Source: an uncultured Rhodocyclaceae bacterium
GTDB lineage: Bacteria; Pseudomonadota; Gammaproteobacteria; Burkholderiales; Rhodocyclaceae
Direction of reading: 5' to 3'
Assembly (NCBI GenBank): GCA_934271525.1
Contig: CAKQRL010000010.1
Span: 9,517-73,516, forward strand
DNA length: 64,000 bases
Shown piece after piece: positions 14,473-22,853 of the stretch. The notes below the pieces were generated by a model. That model was not told the origin of the DNA, searched no databases, and worked only from the letters and a program-made list of their open reading frames with translations. The translations under genes and the position numbers were made by a program. Numbering within the stretch: the stretch's first letter is position 1; every line of letters begins with the position of its first letter.

Positions 14473-16533
14473 TCAAAGGGTTATCACTTCAAATTCATCA
14501 GGCTCTAAATCACAAGTTTCAACTAGCTTTTTCATGGCAGAGCGAAGTGAGCTAGCACTTGCATTACGCACAAATGTAAATTCGCCAAATCTTTCTACCA
14601 CAGCGCCGTCTTTATTTTCCACTTCTCCAAACTCAATAAATTCAAAGCCTTGTTTTAAAGCAGTATCTAACTCATCGCTATGATTTTCTATCAGGTATTC
14701 GATTATCGCCTTTACTGTATCTCTAACGCTTGACACGCTTTTTTCACTACCATCAGGTAATTTTAAAAAGCGTGGTTTTAACCCTGTCCAATCATCGACA
14801 AGCGTGATTTTATCGGGTATTTGCCTGAATTCGTCTTCAATATCCCTAAAAATCTCAACTTCATTAAATTTATCAAAAAGCCATTCTGCACGCTTTTTGA
14901 TTTCATCTATATTCCATTTATTGCATCTACAAAAGTATTTATTTAGGTGCAACGAGCCTTTATTCACATAAAGACAAACCTTTTCCTCAAATGGTTTGTT
15001 GCTTAATTTTGAATTCAGCGCACTATCCGTTAAAGTGAGATTTCCAAAGGTATCAATGTAATTTTGCTCCAAAGAATTCCATTCATCGCCCAACATTTCA
15101 CGCCACTCTTTTGTCGGTGTTTGTGGATAAAAATGCTCTATGTTCAGGCTTTCAAGTGTCGGCACTTCGTGATTATCTAGTTTTTCAATTTCATAAAGCA
15201 CGAGAGAGACAACCTTTTTGGATTTAAAAATAGCCGAATTTAGAAAATTGAGTTTAAGCATTACGGCGTTTGGAAAAACTTCATTGCCACTTTTTTGTCC
15301 TAAATACTTGGCTACACTTTCTACGCTTATATTCTCATTTAGCTTGCTATATGCACTATAAAGCACGTCGTTTAGTGCATTTGTAGCTACAGAACAAATG
15401 GCACGCCTTACAAAGTAGCTAATAAGCAAATCCAAAATCCCATTAACATTCTTAAAATCAAGCCGTGAAATTTCAAAATTATCAATTAGTCGCATTAAAA
15501 ATGGATAAGCCGTGCCAAATTGCAGATAATCAATAAGACTTATTTTTTTACGCAAAATTCGTTTTTCTCTTGATATTTCATTTACGTATTCCCAAGAGAA
15601 ATTTTTATCAGTAATCATTTTATAAATACGGGCAAATTTAAGCATATCTTTTAGAATTTTCTCGCTATCATTATAAAAATTATTTTTGCGCAGTTGCTTA
15701 AATTTGTTGTAAATATCTTTTTCATCGTCTTTTAGACTTTTACCATAATAAATCCGCAAATATACACTGATGAATTTAGAGATAATTTTTTCACTATCTT
15801 TTTCATTGCCTAAAAGATTCTCGATTCCCGCCCAATAATTAAAAATTCTTTCTTGTTCGTTTGGCGAAAGCTCCATCATTAAAAAATTGCGGATTAAGTC
15901 AAGCCCCTTTAAATGAATCCCTGTGGCGTTTATGCGTTCAAAAACTAACTGCGGGTCATCGCCCTTGCTTTGTTCTAGTTCAATCATAGAAATTTGTAAC
16001 TGAGAAAAAGAGTTAAAAATTTGCCCTATTTCATAGCCCTTTTCTAATACCTTGTTGATTTCATTTGTAAAAAATCGATAATTGTCTTTTATGTTAGAAA
16101 ACCCTGTAAACTCAGTCCAACGCCCACTCATAACATACTCTAACGCCTCTCTATCCTTTTTAATAGGCTTTAAACGAAGTTTTGTTTTATCTTTATTAAT
16201 GCCCAAATTGAGATAACTGCTAATGCCTACACTCAAATTCTCATCCTTGGTCTTGCTTTGCATAGCTTTAAGTAAAAGCATAAGCGTGGTAATGCGTTGC
16301 TGTCCGTCAATAATGACAAACTCATCGCCATAAGGCTGAATGGGATGTCTGATATATGTAATCGTCCCTAAAAAATGCTGTTTATTAGTGTCTTTGGCAA
16401 TGGATAAAATATCATCTAAGAGCTGTTCGCAATTTTGTTTTTGCCAAGCATAATTTCGCTGATAAACAGGAATGACAAATTCAGTATTTGGGCGTGAAAA
16501 GAAGTGATTAAATGAAGTTTGTTGAATAATCAT
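14473..16533 (-). CDS. GmrSD-like DUF262/DUF1524 protein
   Basis: The 686-residue protein combines a DUF262 (ParB/Srx-like) N-terminal domain, with the signature IDGQQRITT near residues 75-83 and an early IPVYQRNYAW motif, and a DUF1524 HNH-type nuclease region around residues 460-540 (NIEHFYPQ, then FGNLTL and a conserved NSKLSN). An additional C-terminal domain of about 110 residues follows. In GmrSD this pair forms a nucleotide-dependent type IV restriction enzyme against modified phage DNA; single-chain relatives occur in many defence islands. There is no partner gene. The about 165 bases between this gene and the MerR promoter contain only a weak hairpin. No 12-mer repeat lies inside. 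Confidence 0.82.
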   Translation of the reverse strand: MIIQQTSFNHFFSRPNTEFVIPVYQRNYAWQKQNCEQLLDDILSIAKDTNKQHFLGTITYIRHPIQPYGDEFVIIDGQQRITTLMLLLKAMQSKTKDENLSVGISSYLNLGINKDKTKLRLKPIKKDREALEYVMSGRWTEFTGFSNIKDNYRFFTNEINKVLEKGYEIGQIFNSFSQLQISMIELEQSKGDDPQLVFERINATGIHLKGLDLIRNFLMMELSPNEQERIFNYWAGIENLLGNEKDSEKIISKFISVYLRIYYGKSLKDDEKDIYNKFKQLRKNNFYNDSEKILKDMLKFARIYKMITDKNFSWEYVNEISREKRILRKKISLIDYLQFGTAYPFLMRLIDNFEISRLDFKNVNGILDLLISYFVRRAICSVATNALNDVLYSAYSKLNENISVESVAKYLGQKSGNEVFPNAVMLKLNFLNSAIFKSKKVVSLVLYEIEKLDNHEVPTLESLNIEHFYPQTPTKEWREMLGDEWNSLEQNYIDTFGNLTLTDSALNSKLSNKPFEEKVCLYVNKGSLHLNKYFCRCNKWNIDEIKKRAEWLFDKFNEVEIFRDIEDEFRQIPDKITLVDDWTGLKPRFLKLPDGSEKSVSSVRDTVKAIIEYLIENHSDELDTALKQGFEFIEFGEVENKDGAVVERFGEFTFVRNASASSLRSAMKKLVETCDLEPDEFEVITL

Positions 16534-16697
16534 TGTTCATCCTTTTGAGTGAGATTTTTTTAAGGCTCAATTAAACACAAATGCCGAGCAGTGTTTGTAA
16601 AACGCAACCACACGCTTTGCACTGAAAGCGGCATCGTAATAAATTAAACTATTTTGAGTCAAAATTTTCGCTTTCCGTGGATTTTTATTTTTGATTT

Positions 16698-16735
16698 TCC
16701 GCAGTAAATCAAAAAAATTTTGGGTTTACCGTGGA
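16698..16735. repeat. Decayed paired uptake-like repeat
   Basis: The right arm GTTTACCGTGGA (16724-16735) is intact; the left arm is degraded (TCCGCAGTAAAT). A further fragment, TTCCGTGGATTTTT, ends at 16685. The right arm encodes the last residues and stop of rsgA. Confidence 0.75.
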
Positions 16736-17607
16736 TTTTTGGCAAGTTCTTCGGCAATTTCTTTAAAAATATTGTAGCGAAATTGTTGAATTTGGTTGTT
16801 TTTTAAGGCGCAGAGAATGGCGCAGTTGGGTTCATTCAAATGTTGGCAGTTTCTAAATCGGCAATGTCCCAAATAATCTTTAAATTCTGGAAAAGCGTTT
16901 GCCAAATCATTAACATTTAAATGTTTTAAGCCAAATTGTTGTAAACCCGGTGAATCAATAATTGTGCTTTTTCCATTTAAAAAATAAAGTTGTGAATCGG
17001 TTGTGGTATGCACGCCTTTTTGTGAAAATGTTGAAAGTTCGCCCGTTTTTCTTAAATCTTTTTTAAAAATAGCGTTTAATAAACTTGATTTTCCAACGCC
17101 CGAAGTTCCTAAAAACAAAGTTTTTTGATTTTCTAAAAAAGGAATAATTGCCTCAAAAGATTTTAAAGCGGATAAAAAAATAATTTTATAATTTAAAAGT
17201 TTATAAAATTCCAAATGTTTTTTTGCTTCTTCGCAATTTAAATCAATTTTATTTAAAACAATTAAAGGTTGAATATTTGCAGCGTGGGCGGCAATCAATG
17301 CACGGCTTAAAAAATTATCAGAAAAAACAGGTTCCACCGCCAAAATAATTGCCATTTGTGTGCAGTTGGCAGCGATGAGTTTTTCACGTGTGTTGTTTTT
17401 TCTTAAAATCAAACTCGTGCGTGGGCGGATTTTTTCAATCACCGCTTGGGAATCACCAACTTTTTGAATAAAAACTTCATCCCCACAAGCCACATTGCTT
17501 TTTTTGCCGCGCGTAAATGCGCTTAAAATAACGCCTTGGGAATTGCGCACGCGGTATTGCCTGCCGTGGGCGGCAACAACAAGGCAGGGCAAGGTTTGTG
17601 AAGGCAT
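16726..17607 (-). CDS. rsgA: Ribosome small-subunit biogenesis GTPase RsgA
   Basis: The 293-residue circularly permuted GTPase has an OB-fold N-terminus, G4 NKID, then G1 GTSGVGKSSL, the family-specific HTTT after the G1 region, G3 DSPG, and a C-terminal zinc finger with CRFRNCQHLNEPNC. RsgA promotes late maturation of the 30S subunit. The ATG at 17607 is preferred to the TTG at 17625, which would overlap orn. The last codons, Asn-Pro-Arg-TAA, are supplied by a repeat arm. The gene is divergent from orn with only six bases between start codons. Confidence 0.92.
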   Translation of the reverse strand: MPSQTLPCLVVAAHGRQYRVRNSQGVILSAFTRGKKSNVACGDEVFIQKVGDSQAVIEKIRPRTSLILRKNNTREKLIAANCTQMAIILAVEPVFSDNFLSRALIAAHAANIQPLIVLNKIDLNCEEAKKHLEFYKLLNYKIIFLSALKSFEAIIPFLENQKTLFLGTSGVGKSSLLNAIFKKDLRKTGELSTFSQKGVHTTTDSQLYFLNGKSTIIDSPGLQQFGLKHLNVNDLANAFPEFKDYLGHCRFRNCQHLNEPNCAILCALKNNQIQQFRYNIFKEIAEELAKNPR

Positions 17608-17613
17608 AAACAA

Positions 17614-18156
17614 ATGAAATCGCAAAAAAATTTGGTTTGGTTGGATATGGAAATGAGCGGGCTAAACCCCGCAGAACACAAGGTTTTGGAGTTGGCAATG
17701 GTCATCACCGATGAGCATTTGAATGAACTTGCCCAATCGCCCATTTGGGTGTGCCATCAAAATGACGACATTTTAATGGCAATGGACGCTTGGAATCAAA
17801 AAACGCATAGCCGTTCGGGTTTGATTGAGCGCGTGAAAAATTCTAACTTGGACGAAAAAACCATTGAATTCCAATCCTTGCAGTTTTTGGAAGAATGGGT
17901 GCCTGCGGGTGCTTCGCCTTTGTGTGGCAACACCATCAGCCAAGACCGCCGCTTTTTGCGCCGTTTTATGCCACTTTTGGATAATTATTTTCATTACCGC
18001 AACATTGACATCAGCACGCTCAAAGAATTGTGCAAACGTTGGAATCCAGCAGTTGCCCGCGGATTTTCCAAAGCGGGCAACCACACGGCAATGCAAGATG
18101 TGTTGGAATCCATTGAAGAGTTGAAATATTACCGCACGCATTTTTTGCGCGTTTAA
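17614..18156 (+). CDS. orn: Oligoribonuclease
   Basis: The 180-residue DEDDh exonuclease shows WLDMEMSGL (Exo I), GNTISQDRRFL (Exo II) and a C-terminal motif with H-T-A-M-Q-D (Exo III). It degrades di- to pentanucleotides, including the linear products of cyclic-di-GMP turnover, and completes RNA decay. The length equals that of the E. coli enzyme. Its start lies six bases from the rsgA start on the other strand, so its promoter must lie within rsgA. Confidence 0.95.
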   Translation: MKSQKNLVWLDMEMSGLNPAEHKVLELAMVITDEHLNELAQSPIWVCHQNDDILMAMDAWNQKTHSRSGLIERVKNSNLDEKTIEFQSLQFLEEWVPAGASPLCGNTISQDRRFLRRFMPLLDNYFHYRNIDISTLKELCKRWNPAVARGFSKAGNHTAMQDVLESIEELKYYRTHFLRV

Positions 18157-18163
18157 TTGTTTT

Positions 18164-18886
18164 TTATTTTAAAAACCACGCAACAACCAGCGGCACCACC
18201 AATGCGGTAAGTAAGCCGTTTAACCCCATTGCCAAACCCGCAAAAGCGCCTGCGCTGTGGCTAATCGTAAAAGCTTGCGCCGTGCCGCAACCGTGCGCCG
18301 CTGTGCCAATGCCAATGCCAATGGCAACATCGTTTTTGATGCCCACTTTGGCAAGCGACCACGGCCCCAACATGGCACCCACAATGCCCGTTAAAATCAC
18401 AATGGTTGCCGTTAAAGAAGGAATGCCGCCTTGCATTTCGCTAATCGCCATGGCAATGGGCGTGGTGGCGGATTTGGGTAAAAGTGAAAGGCTAATGTTT
18501 AAATCCGTGCCAAAGAGTTGGCAAATCAAAAGCGCCACAAGCACAGCGGTGATTGAACCTGCAAAAAGTCCCACGCCAATAGCCAGCCAATAACGTTTTA
18601 AGGTTTCCCATTGCCGAATCAGCGGCACGGCTAAAACAACCGTGGCAGGGCCCAATAAAAAATGAATGAATTGTGCGCCTGAAAAGTAATTTTCATAAGG
18701 CACACGGGCAAAATAAACCATCAAAGCCAAAATAACGGTTGACCACAACATCGGGTGCAAAAAAGGCTTGCGGCGTGCGTAAATCCACAATTCGTTGGTT
18801 AGCACAAAAACAATGAGTGTGATTGTTAGCCAAAAAAGCGGTTGCGCTTGCAGATAAATCCACAATTCTAAGGAATCGTTATTCAC
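18164..18886 (-). CDS. lrgB: LrgB/CidB-family membrane protein
   Basis: The 240-residue protein is very hydrophobic, with about six or seven helices, and ends in the conserved region GIGTAAHGCGTAQAF. LrgB proteins act with LrgA; the pair is linked to holin/antiholin-like control of murein hydrolases and in several bacteria to pyruvate or glycolate movement. The GTG at 18886 is chosen as start: it overlaps the lrgA stop (GTGA) and is preceded by GGAG. The longer frame to 18997 would overlap lrgA by more than 100 bases. Confidence 0.87.
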   Translation of the reverse strand: MNNDSLELWIYLQAQPLFWLTITLIVFVLTNELWIYARRKPFLHPMLWSTVILALMVYFARVPYENYFSGAQFIHFLLGPATVVLAVPLIRQWETLKRYWLAIGVGLFAGSITAVLVALLICQLFGTDLNISLSLLPKSATTPIAMAISEMQGGIPSLTATIVILTGIVGAMLGPWSLAKVGIKNDVAIGIGIGTAAHGCGTAQAFTISHSAGAFAGLAMGLNGLLTALVVPLVVAWFLK

Positions 18887-19263
18887 GGCATTCTCCGATT
18901 TTGTTTTTGGATGATTTTGTTTTGTAGCCCGATGATTTTGTTGGTGCACCAAGCGCCAACAATAATTGCGGCAAGGGTTGAAATGATTAAAACGCAAATA
19001 ATCATGCCCAAGTTTTTTTGCAAAAGGCTCAACAAATTGACCACGCCCACGCCCGCAGGCACGAAAAATAACGACAAATGCGAGAGTAGGGCGGTTTCAC
19101 ATGTTTCTAAACCTTTTGGGATTTTGCGATTGTTTATTAAAAGCAAAACGAATAGGAGTAAAAGTCCTAATACTGGCCCGGGCACGCTCCAATGGAAAAA
19201 TCGGGTGATTGATTCGCCCAAAAGTTGGCAAAGCAAAATGCTTAAAAAAGCGATGGTTGGCAT
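18883..19263 (-). CDS. lrgA: LrgA/CidA-family membrane protein
   Basis: The 126-residue protein has four hydrophobic helices, the LGESITRFFHWSVPGPVLGL region typical of CidA/LrgA (key residues V-P-G-x-V-L-G) and the SHLSLFFVPAGVG motif. It is translationally coupled to lrgB by a four-base overlap. One arm of an outward-facing repeat pair lies about 20 bases upstream of its ATG, in the 5' leader. Confidence 0.88.
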   Translation of the reverse strand: MPTIAFLSILLCQLLGESITRFFHWSVPGPVLGLLLLFVLLLINNRKIPKGLETCETALLSHLSLFFVPAGVGVVNLLSLLQKNLGMIICVLIISTLAAIIVGAWCTNKIIGLQNKIIQKQNRRMP

Positions 19264-19283
19264 AGTTTTTCAAAAAAAATGTG

Positions 19284-19329
19284 GTTGACCGTGGAAAAAT
19301 GCGAATTTTGCGCCTTTTCCACGGTCAAC
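19284..19329. repeat. Outward-facing pair of uptake-like arms
   Basis: GTTGACCGTGGA (19284-19295) and TCCACGGTCAAC (19318-19329) point away from each other, the reverse of the usual arrangement. Each arm is followed on its outer side by the usual T-tract/GAAAA remnant, so this looks like two half-units back to back. Confidence 0.85.
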
Positions 19330-19384
19330 TTCAATTTTTTTTGAAAATTTCAAAGGTGATTTTTGCTTTTTTGCAAATGTTTTT

Positions 19385-20986
19385 TTAACGGCGATAAAGC
19401 CGAAACCATTCTCGGCGGGCGCGGCCAGCGCGTGAGCCTTCCCACAAAATGGGTAAATTCAAAATGCGGGTTGTTAGCACAAAATCGCATTGGTTTTGGT
19501 TATTCCACGCTTGCAAATTAAGATTTAAAAAATAAGAAAAGGCGGCGCGCTGCGCCTCACCCAAACCGTATTCTGCCAAGCAACGACTTGGGCGATTGCG
19601 TGTAACCAAAAGCGGAGCGATTTTTTCAGCCATCGGGCGGTAGCTTTTGCCGTAATCAAACCAGTCTATGATTAAACAAGCGCTGATGAACCAAAAGGCA
19701 ATAACGCCAAGTGTCCAGTGCATCAAAGCGCGGTAGGCGTGGCGCGGGAGTTTTAAAATAAGCCAGACCCAAAAAATTGTGGTTAAAAGCGCGAGCATCA
19801 GCGGCAACCATTCCAATGATGGCGCAAACCCCGGGCGCAACACAAAAATGCGTTCAGAAAGTTTGGCTGGAAAACCAAAATGCATCGCACTCCAACAAAT
19901 CCACGCCAGCGCGCAAAATAGCGAAAAAACGCATATAGAAAACCAGTCAAAAAGCGCGGCAGCGCCGCGCTTTAATGCCAAAACAGCCGGTGTTGCAAGC
20001 AATGCCAAAGGCGGCAAAAGCAACAATGCGGGCAATTCATTGGCTTGAAAAACAAGCGCGAGTAACAAACTATTAAAAAGCCACAAAACAAGCGGCAATG
20101 CGCCAAAAAAGGAAAAGAGTTTTTTGCGGTAAACCCACAAGCTATAAAGCGCCAAGGGCAAGGTTGGAAAGGCAAACCACGGCAAAAGCGCTAAAAATTT
20201 TAAAGTATTAGAAAAATAATCAAAAGAAAAAGGCAGGTTTTCAAAGCGCAAGGTTTTTAAAAACTCTTTTAAAAATAATGGGTTATTAAAATAAAACAAC
20301 AAAGCCGCACAAGCGATTAAAAAAATGGCGATGGCAAAGCCCAAAACCAACCCGAATGCCGCATTTTTTTTGTTTGGGCAGAACCACGCAAAAAAAGCCA
20401 AAAACAAAAGCGGCAGCGTGGTTGCAAAGCCTGTGCCCAAAACGCAAGCGGCAAGTGCCAAGCCATAGAAAATGCCGCCAAGCTTGGGTTTGCGCACAAA
20501 CGCCGCAATGCCGCCGAGTGCCGCAGTGTGTGCGGTTAAAGCGATTAAAACGGGCTGGGCATCGTGCGCGTGCAAAATCAGCCCGAGCGAACCAGCCAAT
20601 AGCATAGGTGCGGCGGCGGCGGATTCTTTGCCGTAAAGCTCGCGGCTGGCGTAATACAAGGCGGCAAGTGCGGCGGCAACCCAAAAACCGCTTGCCAAGC
20701 GAATGGCATCGTGCGTTTCCAAAAAGGGCGAAAAGACAAAGCCCGTGATGGCGGCGCTCCAATAATATAAAGGCGCGTAAAAAACTTCGCGCCCAGCCAA
20801 GTTCAAATGGAAAAAATCGCCCGATTGCAGAATTTGCCAAGCAATATTGATGTGTGTGGCATCTTGACCAGCCCAAGGGTCTTTGAATAAGCCTGCCAAC
20901 ACATAAAACGCCAACATTCCCGCCAACAACCAACCAGACGGCGGCAGCGGGATGTGTGGTTTAAACAAACGGGAAAATTCGGGCAT
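19385..20986 (-). CDS. GT39-like (ArnT/PMT family) membrane glycosyltransferase
   Basis: The 533-residue protein has 11-13 predicted helices and an early periplasmic loop containing PWAGQDATHINIAW and a FYAPLYYW segment, matching the acidic catalytic loop of the GT-C fold in ArnT and protein mannosyltransferases. These enzymes transfer a sugar from a polyprenyl-phosphate donor to lipid A, glycans or proteins on the periplasmic face. The acceptor cannot be deduced. Its coding sequence is richer in GC than the other glycosyltransferase-like genes at 1-656 and 47214-49043 and it is not close to them in sequence. Confidence 0.75.
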   Translation of the reverse strand: MPEFSRLFKPHIPLPPSGWLLAGMLAFYVLAGLFKDPWAGQDATHINIAWQILQSGDFFHLNLAGREVFYAPLYYWSAAITGFVFSPFLETHDAIRLASGFWVAAALAALYYASRELYGKESAAAAPMLLAGSLGLILHAHDAQPVLIALTAHTAALGGIAAFVRKPKLGGIFYGLALAACVLGTGFATTLPLLFLAFFAWFCPNKKNAAFGLVLGFAIAIFLIACAALLFYFNNPLFLKEFLKTLRFENLPFSFDYFSNTLKFLALLPWFAFPTLPLALYSLWVYRKKLFSFFGALPLVLWLFNSLLLALVFQANELPALLLLPPLALLATPAVLALKRGAAALFDWFSICVFSLFCALAWICWSAMHFGFPAKLSERIFVLRPGFAPSLEWLPLMLALLTTIFWVWLILKLPRHAYRALMHWTLGVIAFWFISACLIIDWFDYGKSYRPMAEKIAPLLVTRNRPSRCLAEYGLGEAQRAAFSYFLNLNLQAWNNQNQCDFVLTTRILNLPILWEGSRAGRARREWFRLYRR

Positions 20987-21000
20987 ATTAAAAACGGCAC

Positions 21001-21020
21001 TTCACTTTTTAAAAAGTGAA
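21001..21020. repeat. Perfect 20-base palindrome
   Basis: TTCACTTTTTAAAAAGTGAA lies between the rpmE terminator and the glycosyltransferase start. It could be a regulatory site or simply a second A/T hairpin; no function is claimed. Confidence 0.5.
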
Positions 21021-21050
21021 AAAACGCAGGGCGAGAGTTGTTCTCGCCCT
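21019..21050 (-). terminator. Rho-independent terminator of rpmE
   Basis: Nine-base stem AGGGCGAGA/TCTCGCCCT (21028-21050) followed on the minus strand by GCG and a run of six T. It lies 20 bases after the rpmE stop. Confidence 0.88.
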
Positions 21051-21070
21051 GTTGGTTGATTATTTGGCTA

Positions 21071-21289
21071 TTACGCCGTTTTTTTGCGCATATTGCCGAA
21101 TTTTTGGTTGAATTTTTCAACCCGACCTGCGGTGTCTACAATTTTTTGCTTGCCCGTATAAAACGGGTGGCACACGGAACACACTTCCACATGCAAATTT
21201 TTGCCCATTGTGGAGCGGGTTTGAAATTTGTTGCCGCAAGAACACGCGACTTCAATTTCCGTGTATTCAGGATGAATGTTGGCTTTCAT
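21071..21289 (-). CDS. rpmE: 50S ribosomal protein L31, zinc-binding form
   Basis: The 72-residue protein has the L31 type A cysteine set, CSCGNKF and CSVCHPFYTGKQK, which binds zinc. It sits on the central protuberance of the large subunit and bridges to the small subunit. AAGAGGAAG precedes the ATG. The gene is monocistronic, with its own terminator, and divergent from the first NSS transporter gene. Confidence 0.95.
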   Translation of the reverse strand: MKANIHPEYTEIEVACSCGNKFQTRSTMGKNLHVEVCSVCHPFYTGKQKIVDTAGRVEKFNQKFGNMRKKTA

Positions 21290-21405
21290 AACTTCCTCTT
21301 TTCAGCGTTGGATTTTTTAAAAATTCGCCATTATGGCTAAAAAAATAACAAGCGACAAGCCCTGCCTTTTCCCTTAAACTTTTGCCTTTTTTTAAAGGTT
21401 AAATA

Positions 21406-22758
21406 ATGGCAGAAAAAAGCGCACGCTCTACATTTTCCGCCGCGTGGATTTTCATTATGGCTGCCATCGGCTCGGCTGTTGGTTTGGGCAATGTTTGGAA
21501 ATTTCCTTATATGGTCGGCATTTATGGCGGCGCCGCCTTTGTGTTGATTTATTGCTTGTGTATGGTTGTTTTTGCCTTGCCGCTTGCAATGTCGGAGATT
21601 ATGTTGGGCAGGCGCGCCAAACGTTGCGCTCCCGATGCTTATGAAGTTTTAGCCCGCGAATCACAACGCACGCCGCTTTGGCGCTATTTTGGTTTTTTCG
21701 GCTTAATCGGTTGTTTTTTAACCATTTCTTTTTATAGCGTGGTGGGCGGCTGGGTTTTAAATTATTTGTTTGAGAGTTTTTGGGGATTTCCGGGCGCCAA
21801 CGCACAAAGCGTGCAAACGGAGTTTGGCGCTTTTTTGGCTTCGCCTTTTCGCCAAATTTTGTGGCACACGATTTTTTTGTTGAGCGGTTCTTTGATTGTG
21901 GTCTCAGGCGTTGAAAAAGGCATTGGTCGCGCCAATGCGTGGATGATGCCAGCCCTTTTTTTTATTTTGCTGTTTTTGCTGATTTACGCCGCTTTTTTTG
22001 GCGATATCCAAACCGCTCTTAATTATATGTTTACCGCTAACTGGGATGCCATCACGCCCAAAGTGGTTTTGGCGGCTTTGGGGCATTCCTTTTTTTCTAT
22101 GAGCATCGGTTTTGGCTCGTTGATGATTTATGGTTCTTATATTAAAGGCAGCGTCAACATTGCGCAAAGCACGCTCTATATTGCCGCGGCGAATTTAATC
22201 ATCGCCGTTTTGGCGGGGCTTTCTGTGTTTGCCTTTGTTTTTGGTGGCGGTTTGGAACCTGCGGCAGGGCCGGGTTTGGTGATGCAAGCCATTCCCTTGG
22301 TATTTTCGCAAATGCCAGCAGCGCCACTTATTGCGCCTTTGTTTTATATTTTGCTTTATTTTGCCACCATCACTTCTGCCATATCGCTCATTGAACCGAT
22401 TGTGGCGTATTTGATTGAAAATGTTAGAGGTTTTGGGCGCAAAAGGGCAACGTTGTTGGTCTTTTTTTTCGTATGGTTTTCAGGCATAGCCGTGGCATTG
22501 GGGTTTAACCAATGGCGCGATGTTGCCATTTTCGGTTTGAACATTTTTGACACCTTGGATGCCTTAACCAGCCGATTCATTATGCCCATCGGTGCGATGC
22601 TTTCTGCCATTTTCATCGGTTATTTGATGAAACGCCAATTTGTTGCCGATGAAATTCGCCTACCCAAATGGCAATGGAATGCGTGGTTTTTTATTTTGCG
22701 ATTCATCGTGCCGCCTTGTGTTTTGGTGATTTTTTTAAGCGGTTTTGACTTTTTTTGA
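21406..22758 (+). CDS. Sodium:neurotransmitter symporter (NSS) family transporter, copy 1
   Basis: The 450-residue protein has about 11-12 helices and the NSS N-terminal signature GSAVGLGNVWKFPY in helix 1, plus SFYSVVGGW in helix 3 and GHSFFSMSIGFG in helix 6. LeuT/TnaT-type members import amino acids with sodium. A closely similar gene follows directly, a tandem duplication. AAAGG lies upstream of the ATG. The substrate is unknown. Confidence 0.9.
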   Translation: MAEKSARSTFSAAWIFIMAAIGSAVGLGNVWKFPYMVGIYGGAAFVLIYCLCMVVFALPLAMSEIMLGRRAKRCAPDAYEVLARESQRTPLWRYFGFFGLIGCFLTISFYSVVGGWVLNYLFESFWGFPGANAQSVQTEFGAFLASPFRQILWHTIFLLSGSLIVVSGVEKGIGRANAWMMPALFFILLFLLIYAAFFGDIQTALNYMFTANWDAITPKVVLAALGHSFFSMSIGFGSLMIYGSYIKGSVNIAQSTLYIAAANLIIAVLAGLSVFAFVFGGGLEPAAGPGLVMQAIPLVFSQMPAAPLIAPLFYILLYFATITSAISLIEPIVAYLIENVRGFGRKRATLLVFFFVWFSGIAVALGFNQWRDVAIFGLNIFDTLDALTSRFIMPIGAMLSAIFIGYLMKRQFVADEIRLPKWQWNAWFFILRFIVPPCVLVIFLSGFDFF

Positions 22759-22764
22759 AAAAAA

Positions 22765-22782
22765 TCCACGCTCGACCGTGGA
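22765..22782. repeat. Compact repeat hairpin between the two NSS genes
   Basis: TCCACG-CTCGAC-CGTGGA, with an A run before and a T run after. The two outer ends of the 12-mer have fused with almost no core, leaving a short terminator-like hairpin just after the first transporter gene. Confidence 0.8.
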
Positions 22783-22853
22783 TTTTTTTTAAAAAAAGCA
22801 AGCGTTTTGTTTTTACTTTACACTTCATCTTTTTTACAGAAAAGAACACAACA

